From Vespa crabro (lineage: Eukaryota > Arthropoda > Insecta > Hymenoptera > Vespidae): a stretch of 64,000 nt of DNA. The translations under genes were made by a program, and so were the position numbers. A model generated the notes under the pieces. The model was not told where the DNA came from, searched no databases, and saw only the letters and a program-made list of their open reading frames with translations. Of this stretch, positions 1-11,800 are shown piece by piece. Each line of letters opens with the position of its first letter. The stretch's first letter is position 1. The stretch covers positions 9,025,088 to 9,089,087 of the forward strand of contig NC_060962.1 in assembly GCF_910589235.1 (NCBI RefSeq). The letters run 5' to 3'.

Positions 1-575
1 AAACAGAACAAGAGGTAGTAGTAGAAGTAAAAGACGAAGAATAAGAAAGCAAGCAACCATACTTCGTAGAGGATCGAAAGCATTTTGGAAGGTGGCGTAC
101 GTGCAAGTTGAGCTTCGAGTGTGATACAGCCCTGACCCACTTTCGTGTCTTCGACCGGCTCAAGTACTTACTCCGTTCGCTTCGAATCTTCGATTCTTCC
201 CGGGACTCTTTCGTTCTACGCACGTGGATGCGCGTAGTATTCGAACAGTGAAAGCGTATGGATAAACCGATAAAGTTTAATCCTTACGAGTTTCATCCTC
301 TATATCGAATGACCTTCCGTAAGGAAATACATTTTCCTCAAAAATCAATGGAACAAGACGATAAACGTAACGGAGAGCTGACACGTGTCTGTTTGTAATA
401 TCGAACGCGTGTAAAGTTTTACGATTAATCCCCGACCTTCTGTTATTTCTCCAATTACCTTTGTCTATATTCAAAAGCAAGAGGAATTAATCTCGCTCGT
501 ATATTCACGCTAGAACGTTATTAATTTTTTACAAACTCCGATACGGTTATGCTCTGAAGTTCCATATTATAAATG

Positions 576-578
<3 letters not shown>

Positions 579-613
<35 letters not shown>
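579..613. repeat. (TA)n microsatellite
   Basis: About 17 perfect TA units followed by TATG variants. Confidence 0.9.
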
Positions 614-621
<8 letters not shown>

Positions 622-951
622 ATATAGTTATATATAGAGAGTAATAGAAGAAGAGTAGTTAAGAAGGGAAAGATAAATCAAATGTAACAATTTTTCACCG
701 AGAATTTATTCCTTTCTGTCAGTGTTTCCAGGTTTTGATAAATCGCTTGTAACTTCTATAGTAATAATCATACCGGTGAATTGTATATACCCTATGAAAA
801 TGTAATTAAATACGAATAACATGAGAAGACGAATAGAGAATGATATTCGTTCCTTTTAATAGTACGATGATTGAACGATAGATGATTTTGAAGTGAGCGC
901 GCGAATCCGTTCTCCAGGAGTATGCAGCCAACAAAAAAGCAAATGTTTTAC

Positions 952-969
952 CTTCCGAGATTCCGCCAT
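952..969 (-). CDS. Possible first coding exon (MAESRK) of a leftward gene, partial
   Basis: On the minus strand an ATG at 969 opens six codons, MAESRK, and is followed at once by a good donor (AAG then GTAAAA). The ATG lies in a GC-rich stretch typical of a first exon. The remaining exons would be left of position 950. No convincing acceptor plus coding exon was found between 1 and 950, so most of the gene would lie outside the window. If real, it is divergent from NOA1 and shares its upstream region. Six codons can arise by chance, hence the low confidence. Confidence 0.25.
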
Positions 970-1681
970 GCTACCGCCAAACAAATCACACTACTCGTCT
1001 CGTCGTACGCTTTCCGAACGACGCTCGAATTGACACACTTCTTTGACTTTATATGTGCCACTCAATCGCGTACACCATAAAAATAACGTAATCCATCGAT
1101 TACTTAAATACTCCGTCTGAAATCTTTTATTTTTCGATGAGCTACGCAGTTAGACGCGTCCGGCATTTTTCGTCATACCGGCGAAATGCGTCGCGTGGCG
1201 GGAAGCGCGATGTTCTATCGACCTTCGATATATCGTTTACAATCGCGCGTTCATTCTCTCCCTCTCTCTTTCACCGTTTCCATCTCTATCTCTATAACCA
1301 AAATATATCCATAACCTTGCTTTTCGAACGCCTCGAAGCCGTGCTTTATAATTAATAATTTCGTTAAAGTTGAAGTTAACCTAATCGTTTAATCATCCCT
1401 TTTTTCCGTAAAAATCTTAATTAATAAGTTGAGCCATAAATGTTCATCGAATAGAATCGTCCAGTGAAGAGATAACATAATGCTTAAGGATCGCCACTCG
1501 TAATAGGTTATGTATTGTTCAGAGCTTCCTAAAAAGAAGGATAAGAGTACAGTTTAATCGTTATATTTATCTTGTAATTATTTAATATTACAATAACAAT
1601 AAAAATTTCTGTTGATAATTATTTCCTTTTAATATGACGTCATAAATCATAAGGAAAATATCTGTACATAATATTCGAAAA

Positions 1682-4324
1682 ATGTTGTCGATTAAAGTAC
1701 CTCTGTATATGAAATTACGGACAAATTTTAACAAGAACAATGATATTTATGGTTTTTTGCGATTATGCTCTATGAAATATTCTTTCATTCAAAAATCACA
1801 ATATTCAACAAAGAAATATGTCGATGAAAATATTGTGTACAAAATTGATCCAAAGGTTATACCCTTAAGAGATAAAATATTGTATAGCGAATATTTGTCT
1901 TATGAAAAGATTAAATTGGGACATTTAAAGCGTTTAAAATTAAGAAACAAGCTGGAAAAGATACAAGAGGAAAAGCGAATAATACAACAAGTAAATGAGC
2001 CTGTATTTAGTGTTATGTTGAATCGTATTGATAATAATATTTGTACAGACTTCAAAACTAAAAATGAAATAGAAACAGTTTCCGATCCAGATGATAGAGA
2101 ATCACGTAAGATTATACATATGCCTTATGCATTTACTGATAGTTTTAAAATTGTGGATACGCCTGCTGACATAGTTAAGAATATTCCTAAAGACACGGAT
2201 GATAAATCATCGCTTAATGAAATATATAAGAACTTGTATGAAAAATATTTAGAAGCTACAAATTCAATAGAGGGTGGTAAAGAAAAACTAAGTTTTGTAG
2301 AGTACGAAGAAATTTATCTTGAAAAGAAATTTAAAAACTTGCAGAATGTTGCGCATAAGTGGATGGATGATTATGAACAGTATGATGATATGCAAGAAAA
2401 TTCAAGTGATTGGCTTTATGGTTCACCTAATGAAAACACTCAAATTAGTAGTATCCCATGTGGCGGTTGCGGAGCTTTACTACATTGTAAAGATCATACG
2501 CTTCCTGGTTATTTACCTTCTGAATTATTCGTAGGTATAACCGATGAGGAACTAAAAAATATGATTTGTCAAAGGTGTCACTTTTTAAAACATTATAATA
2601 CAGCTTTAAAAGTGAAAGTATCTTCGGAAGATTACCCTGAACTGTTAAAAGTTATAAAAACAAAAAAATGTGCGGTTATCTTAATAATAGACTTAACAGA
2701 TTTTCCATGTAGTATATGGCCGAATATTGGTAGTATCTTGCATCGAAATACACCAGTATTTGTAGTTGGAAATAAAATTGATTTGTTGCCTAAGGATTCA
2801 CCGACATTCGAAAGTCATGTTAAAATGTGTATATCAAAGGCTATAGAAGATGCAGGAATAGGGCAAAACAATATTAAGCATATATCCTTGATTTCTGCTA
2901 AGACTGGATATGGAATAGAAGATTTTATAAATAAATTACATAAATTATGGAGATATAAAGGTATATAAAAATTGACGTTATGTAAATTTAAAAAGATATA
3001 CTTGCTTTTTCTTATTAGGTTATCTCTTAATATTGCAGGAGATGTATTTTTAATTGGATGCACAAACGTAGGTAAATCTTCATTATTTAACGATCTCTTA
3101 CATTCTGATTATTGTAAAGTGCAAGCTGTTGATCTTGTACAACGTGCAACGATATCTCCATGGCCAGGAACAACTTTGAATTTGTTAAAATTTCCTATTT
3201 TGAATTTTTCCAAGTGGAAACTTTATCAGAGAACATTAAGGCTAAAAGTTGAGAAAGAAAATCAGCATGCAAAACAATACATACAAAATTATCAATTAAA
3301 ATTATCGCATAATATAAAATATGCTACGTTACAAGGTATATTATGGATGTTTTATATCGTTCATTTAGAATTTATTGTATCTTATAATATTATTAATATT
3401 ATCTAGGAGTTGTTGGTAAAACATTCACATCATACAACATCAATAATTCAAAGAATTTGGGTATCATTTCTTTAAGCTCTAAATTTAATAAAGATAAGTT
3501 TGGATTGGATGAAACTCGTCCTGAATACAAATATAGTCGTTGGTGTTATGATACACCTGGAACTATTCAACCGGATCAAATAATGGATTTATTAACAATT
3601 GAGGAAATAATAGAAACATTGCCAAACAAAATTATTTCACCTAGAACATTTATTGTACAACCAGAAGAAACAATATTTATAGGAGGTTTGGGAAGGTTGG
3701 ATTATTTAGAAGGAAACATGTATATTAGGTATTTCTTTATATACCAGGTTTAAATTTCACCTATATATTATTTCTATAATTATAAATTTTTACAGATGTA
3801 CAATTTTTGCAAGCAACAAATTACCTATCACAATGTGCCGTGTTAGTGATGCAGATTATTTATATAAAGAATTATTACACACACAAGCTTTTGTTGTGCC
3901 TATAAATAATCCACAAAGATTGAAAGTATGGCCTCCCTTACAATCAAAACAATTTGAAGTAACAGGTATCAATGAAACAGAATCTGCAGCAGATATTGTC
4001 TTATCAAATGCAGGTAATTCAATGTATATAATATGAATAATTAAATGAATGAAAAATATTGTGATATTAATTTAATGAGATAAGATATTACAAATCGTTT
4101 AAAAATCATATAAAATATTAAAATATATTTCTATAGGTTGGATAGCAGTCACTCCTAAAGAAAATGAAAAAGTTAAGTTACAAGGTTGGACTCCGTGTGC
4201 GCGAGGTATACATTTAAGAACGCCAGCACTCTTGAAAAAATCTGTCTCTCTTCGTGGTGCAAGGGTACCACGTACGCCAGCTTATAAAAAAGGAAGACAA
4301 GTTTATGTAAAAGAATCAATTTGA
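1682..4324 (+). CDS. NOA1: NOA1, mitochondrial circularly permuted GTPase
   Basis: Five coding exons: 1682-2960, 3039-3335, 3407-3728, 3796-4013, 4137-4324; phases agree and give 767 residues. The family (NOA1/YqeH) supports assembly of the mitochondrial ribosome and acts in the matrix. The N-terminus is basic and hydroxylated, like a mitochondrial targeting sequence. A zinc-binding segment of four cysteines is visible (CGGCG, then ICQRC). The GTPase motifs come in permuted order: G4 (GNKIDLL) and G5-like (SAKTGYG) precede G1 (GCTNVGKSS, the P-loop) and G3 (DTPG), diagnostic of YqeH/NOA1-type enzymes. The second exon begins exactly at the P-loop. The start is the first ATG after stops. It converges on the SPATA6-like gene, 263 bases between the stops. 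Confidence 0.93.
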
Positions 4325-4417
4325 AATTAATATTCTTTGAAACTTACTCTGTAAATATGTATATAAAGTATGGTACATTGAAGAATGTAATATGAAAAAG
4401 TAATACTGTAATATAAT

Positions 4418-4440
4418 ACCACAATACATAATATTGTGGT
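4418..4440. terminator. Perfect 9-bp inverted repeat between two convergent genes
   Basis: ACCACAATA and its exact complement TATTGTGGT are separated by five bases. It lies about 95 bases after the NOA1 stop and about 150 bases beyond the SPATA6-like stop. A stem-loop in both 3' UTRs or a role in 3'-end formation is possible; only the symmetry is directly seen. Confidence 0.35.
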
Positions 4441-4587
4441 CTAAGAGTTATAAAACTCTTCTTGTACTGATATTTATTTTTTAAGAAAAACAATTATTCT
4501 AACAACACAGGTTCAATTTTAATTACAACATCACAATATAAAATCCATGACAGATTTATGTCAGATAGAGCAATATATGTCAATTCT

Positions 4588-6187
4588 TTATGCATTAATT
4601 CCTTCAGCATGCTTTCTTGCCTGTTCATACATTCTCTTATAAAATTTTTCCATGTTTTTGTAAAAATCTTTCAATTGATTTTGCCCACATTTATAATAGG
4701 TTTCATTTATGCTATCTACCGTTTTTACTTTCGATTCTAACCTGCAAAATAAATTATATATATGATCTTTCTTTCAAACAATCATTTATTAGTAATAATT
4801 ATCTTACATAGATACTGTGGATTCTTTTTGTCCTGTATATACATTGTTTGGAGATTGAATAATATTGTGATTTTTATCATTAGAAAACTGACAAGTACAT
4901 TTAGAGAAATGATGGTCTTTTAACAAATCTTTTTTACAATAAATATTGTAACTTTGTGCAGTATTAGTTGGATTATTTTGATTAGAAAAATAATATTTAT
5001 ATTTTAAACAAACGGGACATTTGTCATAAATATGTAAATCATTATGTGAAGCTAAGGGTCTAGATTTTTGTTCTGAATAACACGGTTCACAATTACAAAC
5101 AGATTTTTTTCCTGCACAACAATATTGATCATTAGGACATTGCGCTCTTTTAATAGGATATACATATGAATTTAATTTATTATTTGATTTTTGTTGAGAT
5201 CTGTAAAAACAGTTGAAAAAATAATTGATTAATATAATCATATTTTTTTTATATTTCTATTTTTTATGTGTTATACATACAATTGATAATTTTTATCTGT
5301 AATTATTCCTTGACTATGACAAACTCTCTTTTGTCTGATAATACCCTTGACTGGTCGTTTTCTGTTGATCCATGATGCATTCTGCAAAGTATTTTTTTTT
5401 TTTTTTATTTTTTTGTTCTTGTTTTGTTTTTATAGGAATTATGATTAATATAATTAAAAATTAATAGTACCTTTGAGTTTATCGTTTTTGGATTGACGAT
5501 ATGTATCCCTGACATATTAATATCATCTATGTTCATAATTCCTTCTATAATAGTTTTCGTGGACACTTCAATTTTAGGTGCTATTATACCCTGTACGTAT
5601 ATATATTTTATTTTATTTTTAAGAATTTTTATTTTATTATTAAGAATGAATATATATAAAAAGATTTGTTATTCTTACAGGAAAATATTTACTAGGTTCC
5701 ATAAGTAAATCTATATCTACACGAGCTAATAGCCCTTTGAAACATGATGTAGGGTATAATAAATCAACTAAATTTGTTTCAAATGTAGCTAAAATAACTC
5801 CTCTACCAGAAGGTGTAACCCATTGTACTAATTCTGCAAAAAAAAATTCTTGTTCCAGACTATGTTGTAATTCTGTTAAAGTAACTACATGAGAAAACAT
5901 TTTTTCAAATGTAAATTTTTCATGAAGTAGTAATGGAAAAACTGGTGCAATTCTATGAGATTCTCTATTAGAATTAAGAGTATTAATTTTTAAAGTTATT
6001 TTTCCATTTGGACATAACCAGACACCGGGACAAGATACCTATAAAAAAAAATCACTAATTTTATAATCCATTTTGTTTTAAAAAAGAGTAAGGCTTTTTT
6101 TTGGAAAATTGGTGACAGTAATTATATACATACAGCATGAAGATTAAGCTGTATTTTAACAAAAAAACCTCTTCCTGTCATGTTCAT
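4588..6187 (-). CDS. SPATA6: SPATA6-like (spermatogenesis-associated protein 6)
   Basis: Six coding exons, from the 5' end: 6134-6187, 5679-6038, 5471-5590, 5281-5381, 4808-5200, 4588-4741; phases agree, 393 residues. SPATA6 is needed to build the sperm connecting piece (head-tail junction). The conserved N-terminal domain is plain: HAVSCPGVWLCPNGKI, then APVFPLLLHEKF and FEKMFSHVVTLTELQ, matching the first about 130 residues of the family. The middle is basic. Exon 5 carries a cysteine-rich stretch (CCAGKKSVCNCEPC, CPVCLKY) that could bind metal. The C-terminus is a charged helix (KDFYKNMEKFYKRMYEQAR). Two in-frame ATGs (6187, 6181) are possible starts; a TAG lies upstream. It lies 438 bases downstream of the CFAP144-like gene on the same strand. 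Confidence 0.88.
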
Positions 6188-6625
6188 TGAAAACTACTTC
6201 ACTAGCACAAGTAATTTCATTGTATTGAGCAGGAAGAGTTTTAGTTTTTACTTTTCTATCACCATTAGTATTATCACCACGCTTAATTAATTTTTTTAAT
6301 TATTTAATAAATTATATCAACAAAATATTCTCTTAGACATTTTTATTAAGTAAGGCACTTATCAATTCTTTAGAAATTGCTATTTGTCAGATGAACACTG
6401 GTATATGCTAGTATACATGTTGCCAGGAAACAGTAACACAACATTAGTATTGAATTTGACGTAGTTATAAAATTTATATCAAGATAAGATTTATATGAAA
6501 TGTGAATTAATCACATATACAAAAATACGAATTAGCAATGTTCTTATAAACAAAGACAAAATTTTATTTTTAAGTTTTGTGGAGGTATATATATATATAT
6601 ATATATTTGTATGTATATAAAAGTA
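6188..6625. other. Spacer between CFAP144-like and SPATA6-like genes
   Basis: AT-rich 438-base spacer holding the 3' end of the upstream gene and the 5' end of SPATA6, with a short (TA)n run at about 6587-6605. No reading frame of note. Confidence 0.6.
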
Positions 6626-7102
6626 TCATGTCTTGAATGGGACACCAGTAAATCTTTCTACTGGTAGACCTTTCTGAAGATGTCGTTGATATAACTCTTT
6701 CTTAATAAAATCACATCCTTTTTTAGCAAAATGTAATCTTGGATCATCTGATCTTGGTATCAATGGTTTTATAAACCATCCATATCTACAATTATTTCAA
6801 ACAATTTGAAAATTTTTATTTTTAGTATGTAATCTTTTATAATTAATGTTAATAATTTACTCCATATTAACTGAAGGAGGCCTAAATTTATAAATATCTT
6901 TTGGTTTCAAAGCTGTACGCCTCTCAATAAATTTAATATATTCCTCTGGAATGTCAAATAAAGAAACAGCATCGTGACGTGCATAAAATTTTCCAGTCAA
7001 AGATTTTATTTGATCTGTAAGAACAAATTTTTCTTGTAGCTTCAATGTACGACTTTCTTTTTCATATCGCTCAACATAAAAACGCAATTTAATAGGATCC
7101 AT
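6626..7102 (-). CDS. CFAP144: CFAP144 (FAM183)-like axonemal protein
   Basis: Two coding exons, 6861-7102 and 6626-6785, joined inside a Glu codon; 133 residues. FAM183/CFAP144 proteins are small cilia- and flagella-associated proteins; vertebrate members are reported as inner components of doublet microtubules. The family pattern is visible: short helical N-terminus starting MDPIKLR, a central ARHDAVSLFDIPEEYIKFIERR block (family: SWHDN...FLNLIHHAA), then GWFIKPLIPRSDDPRLHF, which matches the conserved GW..PL...RDDRR.HF block. Length fits the family (about 130). The start is the only in-frame ATG before the conserved region. Its neighbour is also a sperm gene. Sequence similarity is moderate, so I rate it below certain. 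Confidence 0.75.
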
Positions 7103-8091
7103 AGAAAGGATCTTTTTGTAAGAATAGATATGATTAGCTTAACAGGTTCGATCATTAATCAATCATTGATGAAGTTGTTCAAATGTGGAGAAGAAAAAAA
7201 TAGTCATTCAATTATTAATATTTATTTAAAATGTGTATATCAATAGAAAACACATACATAACAAGCGGAAGACTATGGTTGATCAGTCAGAGGCTTCTAT
7301 ACAAACATCAACTTTCTTTCACACCTTGATTGATCTAACCAGCAATCGTCTTTTCAAATATAAGGCAACATTGCTACAAGGAATCAAAATCCTATTTAGT
7401 TTCTCATACTTTCAAACAGTATTTTTACATATATCATTATCTTTTTTTCTTTTAACAAAAGTTATTACTTTATGAATAACAACAACAGAGTTTTTGTATA
7501 AATTATAAGATTGTTCTGAACATGTCTAATAGAACTAAATAAATGAGTTTCATTAGATATTTTTATCCCGATATTATTACAACAACTTAATATAACTTGT
7601 TATATTTTTTTGTTCCAATGTACGATCCATGACTGCCAATATCACTTTTATAGTTCTATAAATATTTAAGTCCAAATAATATTATATGTATATTATTAAA
7701 TTTGATATAGTTGATACAAAAAAAAAACAAACGAACTCTTGAATGTGAATGTTATATACAATGCCGCACTTACATAACTTACAATATCCTTCATAAAACA
7801 ATGTCACTATATTTGGGAAACACAATGCTATATGTATGCTATACAGTACAATTGTATTGATAAACTATATGCTGGAATTTTCATAGTAAGAACGCAGTTG
7901 TATGCTATGCTAATTCTATTTGCATTTTGACATTATGTTATCAATCACATAATTGATTTTTCTTTTTTGCAGAAAAGAAGGAGAAATTGATCATTCTATA
8001 AAGATACTTTGTTAGTGTGCCTTAACACTTTTTTGATAAATATAAGCATTAAATATATAGATTGTATACATATAGCTTTTTGTTTAAAGCT

Positions 8092-8142
<51 letters not shown>

Positions 8143-8853
8143 AAAAGAAAAAAAAAGGTAAAACACAAATATTGACACAACTACCAAGAAATATAAGAAC
8201 TAAATGATTAATATAACATTCATGTCATTCATGATAAATTTATGTAACCACATAATCGTACTTGCAATAAAAGAGAGAATAGATAACATTCGAAAATATT
8301 TTAATTAAACACGCGCGACAATTTCATTTCATTTAACAATATTTCTTTCTTGTTACTTCATCATGTATATTGTCTTTGCAACAGAGCTCTTATCATACAA
8401 AGAAGCTTGAAATATATAGATAAAATTACTTAAAATAGACTTGTTATATAAAAACATTATAACATTAATTATTGCTTTCACGTTTAAGTTTGATACATTA
8501 CTTTACACGGATGATATAAAGTTTTATATAGTACTTTATTACTCTTTCAGAATTTATGCTCGAAATAATAATATATATTAAACGTGAAAGCATGTATTTA
8601 TAATATATTCAAATAAAACTTAACATTGTTGGTACTGATTCATATATCCATGAAATATTTAAAAGCCTAATAAAAATTTCTCTAAAATATCGCATAAATT
8701 ACTTCCATTCTGGATTATTGTAAAAATCTAAGACACAAATAGATGGATATAGCAATTGAAAAATATACTTTTTGACTGGATAAAAATATATAATATAAAA
8801 GGATGCTCCTTTCTTTCTCTCTCTCTATTGTTCCTCATATTATTAATAATCCT
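7103..8853. other. Intergenic DNA and probable NUAK 3' UTR
   Basis: About 1.75 kb, AT-rich, no supported gene. Contains a 44-base poly-A run and several TTTATT motifs that would read AATAAA on the minus strand, suitable as polyadenylation signals for NUAK. Confidence 0.6.
8097..8140. repeat. Poly(A) tract, about 44 bases
   Basis: Uninterrupted A run followed by A-rich DNA. No poly-A-linked retrocopy is visible next to it. Confidence 0.9.
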
Positions 8854-11800
8854 TTATTCAGTATTATGAATAATTGATTGCAAATCTGATGAAGTTGAAG
8901 GCATATCTTTGGATTCACTATTACATTGACTTGTTATTCTGAAAAACAAAACAATTGTCTGTAGTATATTTAAGGTAAAAAATAATATTTTATTTTAAAA
9001 AATTGATTAAAACTTAAAAAAAATCATATAAATTACCTTCCTTGTTCTTCAAGTTCTTTATTAATTTCTTCTGTGGATTCTGTTTTTGTTTTAGCTATAC
9101 ATGTTTTAGATTTAATTGAATTTATATTGTAATAACCATTTTCGGATCTGTTTAGGTATTCATTGGACAATGGAGATTTTCGTACTGTTAGATATTCTGG
9201 ATTACTTGGAGACAACAATTCTTCATAATATTCTACTGTCTTTGGTTCTGTGGAGGTAATAGTAGATCCGTATTTTCTCGGTAGCATACTAGAATTTCTA
9301 CTTCCATAAAATTCTACTGGATTATTATTTAATATAGAATTCAGGGAAGAATTTCTATATGCTCCTAATTCATCGTCCATACTAAAGTCTGTACTGTGGT
9401 ACCTTTTATGTGCTGTAGATAATTCTAATGTCGGAGATCTTAAATATTTTCGTAATGGATCGTATGTTGAATGTGAAAAGGTACTATAATGTTCAGTGGG
9501 TGTTTTAACTTCTGTGTTGTATGACACTAGATCCGTGTATTTTTCTTTATCGATTGGTGATTTTCTATATGACGGTATGTCTTCATTGTGTAGGCTATAA
9601 CTTCTTTGCATTAGTTTTTTATTGGATGAAGGATAACTATTCAATTTACTACGATCTCTGTCTCTCGAATTACTAGAACTATATTTTCTTGGTAATGTGC
9701 TGCTTGGTAAAGTTATTCCTGGTGGTGGTACTGTTAAGGAAGGCCTTCTTCTATCATTAAATCTTAAATAAAAACTTCTCCTTCGTATTCTATCTATTAC
9801 AGATTCTCCCTGATCTCCACGCGAGAAAAGAGAATACGAGGGTGAAGTAGGTGAACTTAAATCGGCTCGCGTGTGATTCATATCGGCCGAACATATCGAC
9901 CAAGAATCAAAACTGTCTGGTTCATCGGCAGGTGAAGTCACTTCGTCTGCATAAGTATTCATGTTGGTAGATTGCGTTGTATCTTTGAAAATATCTTTTT
10001 CATCTACGGGTTCAGTTTCGTCAATATTATTTAGGGGAGTATGCAATTTTGCATTAATTTCATCCTCCTTTCTCACGGCAATATCTTCGTTAGATGGCAC
10101 AATATCATTATGTAATTCTATTTGATTTTCAATAAGTCTTGCACATTCATTGACCTCTTTCTTCAATTCAGCAACATCCTTAGCTCTCAACGGTTTATCA
10201 ATAATTATTTTGTTACCAGTGATAGTAGCATGATGTGTCATTTTTGATAAAGAATCTAAGAACTTTTCAGAAGAAATATCAGCATTGGTTTCATTTATTT
10301 TTGGAGATTGAGATAGCACGTTGACATTTGGTTTAATCAATTCACATTTCGGAGATTCCTTTTTAGGGGTGGCATTTCTGAATGTGTGCTGAGGTATTTT
10401 AGATAAGTCAAGCTTTAAACTTCCTCTGTTACCTCGTGTATCAGTATGTTTCGTTTGAGTAACATCAGAGTCCGTAGCATTTATTTGACTACAATCGGGA
10501 CTTTTACTTGAATTATTTCCAGATGCCATTAGTTCTGATTTATTTGATATTGCATCAACAGAAGAAAGATTTCCTTTCAACTTTGTTCGTGTTTCTTGAA
10601 TGGAACTATCGCTAGTTGTAATTTTCGTTGAATTTTGTAAGTCAGAATTACGTTCATTTGGATAATCAGCATTGATCGCCGGAGCTTCTGGACTTTTTTC
10701 TTTTTTAGGCGAGGTATTACCTTTTACGATAGATTTTAAAACTTTTGCTTTTTCTTCCGATTTATTATCAGAATTTTCGGACGATTTTTTGACTACTTTC
10801 TTAACCACACGTACAATTTTTTTCTTCTTAGTACCTTCAGCCTCTTCCTTTTGCACAGGTTCCTTTAATTTACTGATTTTTGATGTTTTCTTATCGCCAT
10901 TTTCTTCTTTCTCTGCTTTCGTAACTCCAGTGCCGATCTTTTTTACAGATCCTATGTTCTTCTTCGTCTTTATTACTTTCTTCTCTCGCTTAGAAATGTT
11001 TCCTTCTGCGGCACCATTGTCCATTACTTTACGAGTTTCTGGTGGATTAGAAATGAGCTTAGGGTCATCTTCCTTTTTACCTGAATTTGTTTTCTTAACT
11101 ATTTCCTTATCAACTGAAATCTCTGTTGGCGATGATTTATCTATTTCCGATTCATCCTCTCCACTTGTTTTTAACAGTTTTTCATTAGACATCTTTCTTT
11201 CTTTCGAATTTGTATCTTTTTCTTTTACTTTGTCCTTATATTGCGATTTTTTCGATTCCGTTATATTATTATCCAAAGGTTTTTTACCTTCTGTAGGTTT
11301 CTTAATTAATCTAGAATCATTTTTAACCATTTTCATTGGAATTTTACTTGTGGATGACGTATCCTCATTCGTCGAAGAAGCGTCCGTTTTTACAAGCTTA
11401 GGAGGACTTTTCTTTAACTTACCTATTATAGTACTTTGCGATTTGATTGCGTTTGAATTTTGTTTTACGTCAGAACTTTTAAACAATCCTAGAACAGATG
11501 ATACTCTACTTTTTCTAGAATTAAGAGAATTTTCTTTCGAAGACATATCCTCAACGCTAATTGCCCTTTTGATTAAATTTGATTCTGTGAACAAAGAATC
11601 TGATGGAGGCGCTGAGTTCTCTCTCAAAGCTCTTACTTTTTGATCGATCAAGAGACCACCATTGGACGAAGATTTGGGTGTTTCATCCGTTACACGAAAC
11701 TTTTCTAATTTTTTTTCTAAAGAATGTAGAAAACTATTTCTTGAGGATTGCCTTTCAAATTTTAATTTCGTATTATCATCTTTATTAGATTTATCGTCCG

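Larger units (their letters stand above)
1..1681. other. Upstream/intergenic DNA left of NOA1
   Basis: No supported multi-codon gene here. The first 260 bases and about 890-1250 are richer in CpG than the AT-rich middle, as expected of insect promoter or 5' exon DNA. A (TA)n tract sits at 579-613. A candidate leftward first exon near 952-969 is listed separately. The only longer reading frames (277-480 minus, 1137-1355 plus) lack recognisable domains and flanking splice signals, so I read them as chance. Confidence 0.6.

Noticed and set aside
8097..8140. Poly-A tract as the tail of a retrotransposed copy
   Set aside because: No target-site duplication, no coding remnant and no reverse-transcriptase or SINE-like sequence next to it.
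10672..11643. 323-codon plus-strand frame opposite the large NUAK exon
   Set aside because: It is the antisense shadow of Lys/Ser/Glu codons (rich in Phe, Ser, Leu), with no domain and no splice or start context of its own. Other frames at 11603-12663 are of the same kind.
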